Assembly (NCBI RefSeq): GCF_014334015.1
Contig: NZ_CP060488.1
Coordinates: 5,910,501 to 5,974,500 of the forward strand
Reading direction: 5' to 3'
DNA length: 64,000 nucleotides
Origin: Bacteroides sp. M10
GTDB taxonomy: Bacteria; Bacteroidota; Bacteroidia; Bacteroidales; Bacteroidaceae
Of this stretch, positions 10,070 through 16,079 are shown piece by piece (position 1 is the first letter of the stretch; every line of letters starts with the position of its first letter). Under the pieces are notes generated by a model. That model worked only from the letters and a program-made list of their open reading frames with translations, searched no databases and was not told where the DNA came from. The translations under genes and the position numbers were made by a program.

Positions 10070-11713
10070 TTACCTGTTTAGAATTTCAGTCAGATCAAAT
10101 TTAATAAAGGCCATATTCGCCTGGCTACTTTCATATAATATCCCTATTGAACCTTCATCTATGGATGTAATACTAGAATAACCGGCACTGCGATATTGAT
10201 CAAACAAAATCCAATATTTTTCAGGCCACGTCATTCCATCGTCAAAACTAATCTTGAGGGTCAATTTATCCCGTGTTTTATAGTCACTGGGATTTGCAAA
10301 TAAAAGTATACTTCTTTTTTCTCCATTCACTGTATAATCATGTCGATGCAAACTCGCCATACACGTTGGTTCCACCAATGCTTTTCGTGAAGTAGGGTGT
10401 TCTGTCCACGTCTTTCCCAAGTCTGTTGTCGTACAGATTCTCCGGCCATTTACTTCTTTGTTTCCCCGGTTTCTATTATCACGCATATTCAACATGACAG
10501 CACCATCACTTAATTGTGCAGCATTACATTCCGTTACATTTGAATAAGCCGGGTTACTGGTTGTCCATGTCTTTCCGTGATCCTTACTATATGTGATATT
10601 AGAGAATGCAGTCCCTTTTTCATCCCGTCCCTGAGTAGGAAAAACTAAAGTCCCATCGGCCAATGTAATCCCATGTCCGGGAGCAGGAGCGAATAACCAC
10701 CACTCAGGACGTTTTGTTTTCCCCGTTATATTATCTGGAAAACTCCAAGTCAGACCATCATCCGTGCTTTTTGTTATTAAGAATTGACAGGTTTCTTTTA
10801 AACCGACTCCCGGTTGCGAACCTTTTTTATGCCATTGATGTATCCAGTAAGTACTATTTTCATTTAAACCCTCTATCCACTTACCATTATCATCTAATGC
10901 CCCGTGCATCCACAATCCAGCTACATAAATATCATTTGTATTCCGATCCACAAGAATACAAGCGTCACTCACTCCATTAAACTTTTGTGGTAAACCACCC
11001 CACTCTCCCATATCCAATACCGTTTGAATAGGTTGCCATGTCAATCCTTTATCAAAACTTCTATGTAGGGCGATGTCCATATTTCCCTGTAAGTCACGGG
11101 TTGAATCATAACGAGCATCGAATATAGCCAATAAAGTTCCGTTATTACTAGTAGTCAATCCTGGAATACGTGAAGAAATAATGCCATCCTGTCCTTTTTG
11201 TCTCAATGCCACCCCTACCCGCAGAGGTATGACATCTTTATTCGAAACTTTCAGCTCACCACGGCTAGTTTGTATCCGACTACAATTCACACTAACACGA
11301 TGATTTAGCGCGACTGTATCTCTCAATGTCACCGCTATCCAAAAAGACAAAGAATCCTGTTCTACCTGAATTTTATCTGTAAAAGAGATTTTCCGTGCAG
11401 CAGGCAGTGGTTTGCATATCAACCGTGACTCATCGATCAATCCATTTTTATGAACTCCATATATTGCGACAGAAACAATGTCAGCCAAATCTGTACTTCC
11501 TTGTAAATCGACATCTATCTGACGAATTGTGTATGAGTGGTTACCTGTTTGAATGACCGTTGCCTTAATAGTCGGATTTATCTGTTTCTTAACTAAAACA
11601 GGAATAACAGGTCTCTCCAGTACCCATTTTATGTCTTTACCTAAAGATGTGACTGGTGACACCAATAACAAAATCATCGAAAATATGATAAATATTTTCT
11701 TACTTACTTTCAT
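10070..11713 (-). CDS. nanH: Sialidase (GH33) with N-terminal carbohydrate-binding domain
   Basis: Secreted exo-sialidase of 547 residues, the usual length of the Bacteroides NanH enzyme. A signal peptide (ILLLVSPVTSLG) is followed by a beta-sandwich domain (residues about 30-180) and a six-bladed catalytic domain. Catalytic features: the SSRIPGL form of the (F/Y)RIP arginine motif, FDARYDST, Asp-boxes (SFDKGLTW, STDDGLTW, SKDHGKTW, TTDLGKTW, SFDDGMTW), NVTECNAAQL with the putative Glu, LNMRDNR, and YRSAGYSSI with the nucleophile-region Tyr. It cleaves terminal alpha-ketosidic sialic acid from glycoproteins. It differs from the short lipoprotein sialidase at 1457-2566, so the locus carries two distinct sialidases. 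A 116-bp gap with a hairpin separates it from the lyase gene upstream. Confidence 0.95.
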   Translation of the reverse strand: MKVSKKIFIIFSMILLLVSPVTSLGKDIKWVLERPVIPVLVKKQINPTIKATVIQTGNHSYTIRQIDVDLQGSTDLADIVSVAIYGVHKNGLIDESRLICKPLPAARKISFTDKIQVEQDSLSFWIAVTLRDTVALNHRVSVNCSRIQTSRGELKVSNKDVIPLRVGVALRQKGQDGIISSRIPGLTTSNNGTLLAIFDARYDSTRDLQGNMDIALHRSFDKGLTWQPIQTVLDMGEWGGLPQKFNGVSDACILVDRNTNDIYVAGLWMHGALDDNGKWIEGLNENSTYWIHQWHKKGSQPGVGLKETCQFLITKSTDDGLTWSFPDNITGKTKRPEWWLFAPAPGHGITLADGTLVFPTQGRDEKGTAFSNITYSKDHGKTWTTSNPAYSNVTECNAAQLSDGAVMLNMRDNRNRGNKEVNGRRICTTTDLGKTWTEHPTSRKALVEPTCMASLHRHDYTVNGEKRSILLFANPSDYKTRDKLTLKISFDDGMTWPEKYWILFDQYRSAGYSSITSIDEGSIGILYESSQANMAFIKFDLTEILNR

Positions 11714-11829
11714 AGTATCTTTATTTTAGGTAATTTTGAACGCATTTAACTAGATTGGAGGGGATAGACAGAAAGTAAAGTAGCTTACCCCAGCAATACA
11801 CTTTTACTGTCATCTCCTCTTTATTATCT
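11714..11829 (-). other. Intra-operon gap with imperfect hairpin
   Basis: No gene fits in these 116 bp. Two arms, 11758-11771 and 11807-11819, are complementary with a few mismatches (GAGGGGATAGACAG against CTGTCATCTCCTC) and could form a stem in the transcript between the lyase and sialidase genes. No U-run follows, so it is more likely an mRNA-processing or stability element than a terminator. No TAnnTTTG promoter was seen here. Confidence 0.4.
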
Positions 11830-12741
11830 TCAGAATTCAAAGAATTTTATAGCGTCTAAATCACCTCTTAGTTTTTCATATTCATCAACAGAAAAAGGTT
11901 TTATCGGCAACCGGCAAGAACCGCAATCAATACCTATCAGCTTCATAATCGCTTTGCCACCGCGTACTCCGCCACCATATTTAATAATAACCTCCACGGT
12001 ACGTATGGATTTTATCTGATTGTGGCGAGCCGTTTCCAAATCATTCATTTTCATTGAATCAAAAATAGCCTGATATACATTAGGAATATAATTATACGTA
12101 CTCCCAACTCCTGCTACAGCTCCCATAGCCAAGCCAGAAATAAGAATTTCATCATAACCATGCAATACTTCAAACCGATGTTGCTCCAACTCTATGCAAA
12201 CTCCCATCTCCATCAGGTTATTATGAGTAAACTTAGTACCCACCAGATTAGGTATTTTCTTTTTCCCTTCCACCAAAAACTTATCCACCGGCAAATTAAC
12301 CCCTGTAATCGATGGCATATTATAATAATAGAAAGGTAAGCCAGCAGCAGAGTGGCAAATAGGTGCAAAAAAATCAACTAATTCATCTACTGTTCCCGGT
12401 TTAAAAAAAGAGGGAGCAATTGAAGCAATAGCATCGGCCCCTACTTGTGCAGCATGACGTGCCAGTTCCATTGCACTTCGTTGACAGTTTGAGCCTACAT
12501 GAGCTATGACTTTGAATCGCTTACGGGCAGAAACGAGCCATTTTTCAAGAATTAATTTACGCTCATCGATCGTCAATGAAGAAAATTCACCGGTTGTGCC
12601 GCACACAAATACCCCTTTGATAGGAGTCGATGCTATCCAATCAGCATATTTATCAATAACAGATAAATTTACGTCCCCATTCTCATCCAATGGGGTGAAA
12701 GTGGCCGCAACCATACCTTCCAGTTTTTCATAATTGTTCAT
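11830..12741 (-). CDS. nanL: N-acetylneuraminate lyase (DHDPS/NAL family)
   Basis: Cytoplasmic class I aldolase of 303 residues that splits N-acetylneuraminate into N-acetylmannosamine and pyruvate. Family signatures: GVFVCGTTGEFSSLT (the GTTGE pyruvate-binding loop), FYYYNMPSITGVNLP with the catalytic Tyr, and NLVGTKFTHNN with the Schiff-base Lys. The YYYNMPSITG form is characteristic of neuraminate lyase rather than dihydrodipicolinate synthase. No signal peptide. It is the first enzyme of the catabolic arm; the epimerase and kinase needed next (NanE and RokA in B. fragilis) are not in this window. It lies 35 bp downstream of the kelch mutarotase gene. Start ATG at 12741. Confidence 0.95.
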   Translation of the reverse strand: MNNYEKLEGMVAATFTPLDENGDVNLSVIDKYADWIASTPIKGVFVCGTTGEFSSLTIDERKLILEKWLVSARKRFKVIAHVGSNCQRSAMELARHAAQVGADAIASIAPSFFKPGTVDELVDFFAPICHSAAGLPFYYYNMPSITGVNLPVDKFLVEGKKKIPNLVGTKFTHNNLMEMGVCIELEQHRFEVLHGYDEILISGLAMGAVAGVGSTYNYIPNVYQAIFDSMKMNDLETARHNQIKSIRTVEVIIKYGGGVRGGKAIMKLIGIDCGSCRLPIKPFSVDEYEKLRGDLDAIKFFEF

Positions 12742-12776
12742 AGTGCATTTAATTAGATTGTTATTTTACTTTATTT

Positions 12777-13844
12777 TCAGAAAGTTCCTTTCAAAATTAA
12801 GGGAGTTCGTATACCAGGTTGTATTTCACCGCTTACCACGTAAACGTCATTCCCCATATAAACCGCATTTGTCGTAACAGGAATAGGATAAGGGCAGTCT
12901 AAAGAATCCACCAAAGAATTTGTCTCTGTACTGATGACTCGTAGCTTACGGCTAAATCCCGGATGCTCGGGAGATGTAGGTAGTATTTCTTCAACTCCTC
13001 CCAGTAGTATTATCTTGTCTTTTTTATATGGAATAGCAGTCCCCGCCATTACAGGAAAATTACCAGCTATTTTGCCCCATTTCCTGCCACCTGGTTCATA
13101 TACGTACCCCTCCGTATATTCTACCATCACTTCATTCGGAGCATAACTCCTTCCACTAAAAAGATAAAATCGTCCTCCCTGAACCACACTTACCGCATAG
13201 GCGAGCGATGGTCCCTCCCAACCGGGCATCTTCTGCCATCCTTTTTCTTTATGCAATAAATCAAGCATATAAAAATGATTGGTCGACTGTTCATTTGTCA
13301 TAGTCTCCTGCCCCCCAGCAATATAAATACAGTTATCCCCAATAGCCCCCGTTGCATTTGCCAACGGAACCGGCAAAGCCGGATAACTAACAGAATCTAC
13401 TACAAATGAAACGCCCTCTTTTTTTATGAGAAAAACTTTATCGCTGCATTGCATACGATCGCATCCTCCAATACATAATAACCCTTCCGGCAAGCATATC
13501 GAAACTCCATAAGCTAATGGGCTGTTAAGGAAATCATCATAAACAGTCCACTTCTCCGTGTGCAGATCATAACTATATAAAGTAGACCACCAAGTTTTAA
13601 CTCCTCCCTCCCAAGGATATTTATCAGGAAAGTTGGCTCCTCCCAGCACTAGTAATTTATCCTCTACTATTCCTGAATATGCACCAGCCAATCCAACGTT
13701 TTTCAACATACCGGTACATCCCGGAAGTAACAATGAGTTTTCCCATTGCATTACTATCTTATTTTCTCCTTTTCTCGAACAAGCCGTATTCATACATGAT
13801 AAAATTAAAGATAAATATAAAATAAAAAAATACTGTTTTCTCAT
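12777..13844 (-). CDS. nanM: Kelch-repeat sialic-acid mutarotase, lipoprotein
   Basis: Protein of 355 residues with a lipoprotein signal (ILSCMNTACSRKGE) and repeated kelch motifs: VLGGANFPDKYPWEGGVKTW, CIGGCDRM, IAGGQETM, LFSGRSYAP, LLGGVEE and VVSGEIQPG, as expected for a six-bladed propeller. The GGANFP sequence near the start is the hallmark of the cyclically permuted mutarotase family that includes E. coli NanM, which speeds conversion of alpha- to beta-N-acetylneuraminate after sialidase release. Periplasmic location fits that role. Its start codon overlaps the regulator stop by 4 bp (13841-13844), so the two are translationally coupled. Epimerase activity is known for the family; here it is inferred. 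Confidence 0.9.
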   Translation of the reverse strand: MRKQYFFILYLSLILSCMNTACSRKGENKIVMQWENSLLLPGCTGMLKNVGLAGAYSGIVEDKLLVLGGANFPDKYPWEGGVKTWWSTLYSYDLHTEKWTVYDDFLNSPLAYGVSICLPEGLLCIGGCDRMQCSDKVFLIKKEGVSFVVDSVSYPALPVPLANATGAIGDNCIYIAGGQETMTNEQSTNHFYMLDLLHKEKGWQKMPGWEGPSLAYAVSVVQGGRFYLFSGRSYAPNEVMVEYTEGYVYEPGGRKWGKIAGNFPVMAGTAIPYKKDKIILLGGVEEILPTSPEHPGFSRKLRVISTETNSLVDSLDCPYPIPVTTNAVYMGNDVYVVSGEIQPGIRTPLILKGTF

Positions 13845-14593
13845 ATACTATCTATCCTTTCTTCTTCGTTTTTCTCTGCCATCAATTCCAAACTCCGGTT
13901 CACTTTAAAAATCTTATAAACCTCAAAATGTCTTTCAATGGCATCACGATAGCCTTTCTCGTCTCCTTTTCTTATAAAATCCAATAAATCAGCATGAGTA
14001 GCTATTCTGCCGCTTTTACTCATCTCTATATTTATAGGTTTTAAGTAGTCTTTGAACTTTTCTTTCACATAGACAAGTATAGGATGAATGATTTCCTGAA
14101 ATTCAGATATTATTTTATTTCCCGTAATTTTGTATAGTTTTGTATGAAAAGCCGATTCGCTGATTAACGCATACTCGTTATTCTCGAAAACAATTCCCAT
14201 TTTCACAATCTCGCTCAATTCCTCAATATCTTTAGGAGTTATCTTACGGAAAATATCACTTGATATTCCTATTTCAAGTGCGATTCTGAAATCCAATAAA
14301 TCCAAAATTGTTTCTTCACTCAAAACACGAGGATCTATCACTCTTTTCATTCCACCTAAAATGGAAGGTTCAGTCAAAACCATTCCCTTACGAGGGCGCG
14401 CATGAATCAGTCCCATCATTTTCAAACGACTCAAAGCTTCTCTGACAACACTTCTTGCAACTCCTAATTCTGCGGCCAGATTATTCTCATTGGGAATAGA
14501 ATCTCCACATCTCAAATCATTCTTTTTAAAGTAGGTAAGTAAGCTGTCTTCTACCTGATCGATCAATGTTGTTTGATTAATTTCTATCTTCAT
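13841..14593 (-). CDS. GntR/FadR-family regulator of the sialic-acid locus
   Basis: Transcription factor with an N-terminal winged helix (LIDQVEDSLLTYF, NLAAELGVARSVVREALSRL, GLIHARPRKGMVL) and an all-alpha FCD effector domain (FRIALEIGISSDIF, SAFHTKLYKITGN, HADLLDFIRKGDEKGYRDAIERHF) with the Asp/His residues that bind a metal and ligand in FadR/NanR-type proteins. It is the first gene of the ten-gene minus-strand run, which suggests autoregulated control of the whole sialic-acid locus. I place the start at ATG 14593; in-frame ATGs at 14611 and 14620 are alternatives, but the latter overlaps the palindromic operator candidate at 14619-14633. Effector is probably a sialic-acid catabolite (inference from context). 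Confidence 0.88.
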   Translation of the reverse strand: MKIEINQTTLIDQVEDSLLTYFKKNDLRCGDSIPNENNLAAELGVARSVVREALSRLKMMGLIHARPRKGMVLTEPSILGGMKRVIDPRVLSEETILDLLDFRIALEIGISSDIFRKITPKDIEELSEIVKMGIVFENNEYALISESAFHTKLYKITGNKIISEFQEIIHPILVYVKEKFKDYLKPINIEMSKSGRIATHADLLDFIRKGDEKGYRDAIERHFEVYKIFKVNRSLELMAEKNEEERIDSI

Positions 14594-14618
14594 ATTATTA
14601 GATTTTATCATTTGTAGC

Positions 14619-14633
14619 ATTTGTCTGACAAAT
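14619..14633. promoter_or_regulatory. Candidate GntR/FadR-type operator
   Basis: A 15-bp perfect palindrome, ATTTGTCTGACAAAT, lies just upstream of the preferred start of the GntR-family gene. Its core TTGTCTGACAA resembles the TGGTCnGACCA sites bound by FadR-subfamily regulators, so it is a likely autoregulatory operator. Two further CAAAT/ATTTG half-sites lie within 20 bp. Binding is inferred only from symmetry and position. Confidence 0.55.
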
Positions 14634-14906
14634 AATACAAATGCAATATTAAAAGATTTTTTTTAGAATGCAAGGGCATTATAATAAGAAAATGCACATT
14701 TATGTTGAGAAACATACTTTTAGTACATATTGAGCTCTCATTTAGAACAATAGCAAGAGCAGAGATACTCATTTTAAACATAGTAGCGATATCTACTTAT
14801 TATAGTGAAGGTATAAATTCATAAGATAGGATACCCCCAAAAATAAGCAATTAAAGATACAGACAAAATCACATATAAAAATCTAGGTTATGTCTATTGT
14901 ATCTTT
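14634..14906. other. Intergenic region with degenerate 22-bp-pitch repeat
   Basis: AT-rich divergent region between the GntR-family gene and the YbaK-like gene. The segment 14769-14833 is about 80 percent identical, with a 2-base indel, to 15749-15811 on the far side of the YbaK-like gene; it is a decayed copy of the palindromic array described there. No canonical TAnnTTTG promoter was found for the minus-strand operon; TATTATTTG on the minus strand near 14628-14637 has one extra base in the spacer. Confidence 0.5.
14779..14846. repeat. Decayed 22-bp palindromic array (relative of 15759-15846)
   Basis: Roughly three units. The unit at 14779-14800 starts CATAGTAGCGATATC and the next TATAGTGAAGGTAT; the pitch is 22 bp, then broken by a 2-base insertion, and the third unit (GATAGGATACCC) fades. 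Most differences from the 15759-15846 array are transitions. It is in direct orientation with that array, with the YbaK-like gene between them. Confidence 0.6.
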
Positions 14907-14914
14907 TATCTTTG
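14907..14914 (+). promoter_or_regulatory. Bacteroides -7 promoter element, YbaK-like gene
   Basis: TATCTTTG followed by C matches the TAnnTTTG consensus. Transcription from about 14921 would put the ATG at 14938 only some 17 bases downstream. This argues against the longer reading frame that begins at 14890, upstream of the promoter. No good TTTG box is seen at -33. Confidence 0.7.
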
Positions 14915-14937
14915 CAACAATCAAAAAAAGCGATTAT

Positions 14938-15453
14938 ATGAGTCCTGATTCAGAATATACAGAAACACATGAGAATAAAATCTATGCCACTCTTGACAAA
15001 CTGGGAATAGCGTATCAAAGTCTACACCACCCAGCCATAATGACTATGGAGGAAGGAGCAGAAATAGCCCAAAAGCTAGGTTGTACTTCATGCAAGAGTC
15101 TGTTTCTGACTAATAAACAGCAAGAATACTTCATGCTCTTATTGCCCGCAAATAAAAAATTGAAAACAAAAGAACTTGCCGGGCAGATAGGTAGTTCCCA
15201 TCTCTCTTTTGCTTCCGAAAAGGCAATGGAAAATCTCTTGTGTACTTTTCCGGGGGCTGTCAGTATTCTAGGTCTTATCTACGATAAAGAGAACAAAGTA
15301 CAGCTCCTGATTGATAAAGAAATTCTTGAATCAACATATATAGGATGTCATCCATGCGTAAACACATGCAGTCTAAAAATCAAATTGGAGGACATTCTTA
15401 AAATACTATTGCCCGAAATCAGTCATCAGAATTTTAATATTGTGGAGTTATAA
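14938..15453 (+). CDS. YbaK/prolyl-tRNA-editing family protein
   Basis: Cytoplasmic protein of 171 residues from the ATG at 14938. It belongs to the YbaK/ProX-type editing superfamily, whose members hydrolyse mischarged aminoacyl-tRNA such as Ala-tRNA(Pro). Family features: AYQSLHHPAIMTMEEG near the start, LGCTSCKSLFLTNKQQEYFMLLLPANKKLKTKEL containing the conserved Lys, and the GAVSILGLIYDKENKVQLLID and YIGCHPCVNTCSLKIKLEDIL segments that match the PrdX-type subfamily (GxHP motif). The frame could be extended upstream to 14890, but that part contains the promoter. It stands alone, flanked by repeat-rich non-coding DNA on both sides. Editing activity is known for the family; its substrate here is not known. 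Confidence 0.88.
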   Translation: MSPDSEYTETHENKIYATLDKLGIAYQSLHHPAIMTMEEGAEIAQKLGCTSCKSLFLTNKQQEYFMLLLPANKKLKTKELAGQIGSSHLSFASEKAMENLLCTFPGAVSILGLIYDKENKVQLLIDKEILESTYIGCHPCVNTCSLKIKLEDILKILLPEISHQNFNIVEL

Positions 15454-15534
15454 TCCGAAATTACAAAGTCGTACATTCTGCAAAAAAAACGAACATTTAA
15501 GCTAGTTTCACGACTTAATTAAAGTACATGTCTT
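15454..15534. other. Intergenic, nothing recognised
   Basis: AT-rich sequence between the YbaK-like stop and the first palindromic array. No gene, promoter or strong hairpin was found. Confidence 0.5.
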
Positions 15535-15622
15535 GTTCCTCGGTGAGAAACACATCGTTGCACACCGAGAAACGGGTCGTTCCTTTTAAAGGAACGGGGC
15601 TTTGGTTTTAAACCAAAAAATA
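15535..15622. repeat. Array of four 22-bp near-palindromic units (array A)
   Basis: Exactly four 22-bp units starting at 15535, 15557, 15579 and 15601. Each is a 17-bp dyad (5-bp arm, 7-bp centre, 5-bp arm) plus a 5-bp spacer. Arms are GTTCC/GAAAC, GTTGC/GAAAC, GTTCC/GGAAC and TTTGG/CCAAA. Units 3 and 4 are perfect palindromes around TTTTAAA; units 1 and 2 are near inverted copies of each other (CTCGGTG at 15539 against CACCGAG at 15563). The arms change together on both sides, so symmetry is kept while sequence is not. Confidence 0.85.
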
Positions 15623-15758
15623 AACCATATAATCAACTAAATATCAGCGTATTACCAGATTGCTATTCCAACTAATGAGCATATTAGAATTTTATTGACA
15701 ACTCACGATAGGATGGGAATGATAGAATAACAGAAAGGATAGAAAAATTCATTTTAAA

Positions 15759-15846
15759 CATGGTGACGGTATCCACTTATGATAGTGACGGTATATTCGT
15801 GGGATAGGGTAACCATCCCGACCGGATAGTGACGCTATGTTTTTGC
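15759..15846. repeat. Array of four 22-bp units (array D)
   Basis: Units start at 15759, 15781, 15803 and 15825, each with a GATA-like beginning and a dyad centre. The core TGACG recurs at 15764, 15786 and 15830, exactly 22 and 44 bp apart; the third unit has GGGTAACC in the same phase. Arms are weaker palindromes than in the other arrays: ATAG/CTAT in unit 4 and GGAT/ATCC in unit 3. It lies between array A and the putative small RNA. A degenerate relative is at 14779-14846. Confidence 0.75.
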
Positions 15847-15860
15847 TGGGAAAAGAGCAT

Positions 15861-15926
15861 AAAAAAAGGCTATCTATCCCAGACAGCCAATCTTTTGTTA
15901 ACCTTAAATCTAATACTATGAAAAAC
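15861..15926 (-). ncRNA. Putative small RNA (orphan promoter-terminator unit)
   Basis: A full promoter on the minus strand (TTTG at 15963-15960, 19-bp spacer, TATCTTTG at 15940-15933) is followed after about 60 bases by a terminator. The terminator is a stem-loop at 15888-15868 (GGCTGTCT...AGATAGCC, one mismatch) and then seven U residues at 15867-15861. No open frame of use lies between. The predicted transcript is about 66 nt, 3' of the export operon and in the same direction. Transcript ends are inferred. Confidence 0.6.
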
Positions 15927-15932
15927 ACATTG

Positions 15933-15963
15933 CAAAGATACGGATTTTCTGCATATCTCCAAA
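15933..15963 (-). promoter_or_regulatory. Complete Bacteroides promoter for the putative small RNA
   Basis: Reading the minus strand: TTTG, 19 bp, TATCTTTG. Both boxes and the spacer match the primary-sigma consensus. It lies inside the gap downstream of the export operon and drives no protein gene, which is why a small RNA is proposed. Confidence 0.7.
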
Positions 15964-16079
15964 TTTTCAGGCTCAAGTAGCGTATCTTATAACATGGTTT
16001 AATAGAAGTAACAGTTTCGTTAACATTTAACATAAATCCATCGGATATTAACGAATATCCGATGGAGTAGATTCAGAGA

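Noticed and set aside
15749..16033. 94-residue minus-strand frame
   Set aside because: It overlaps array D and the small-RNA promoter and terminator; composition is not protein-like.
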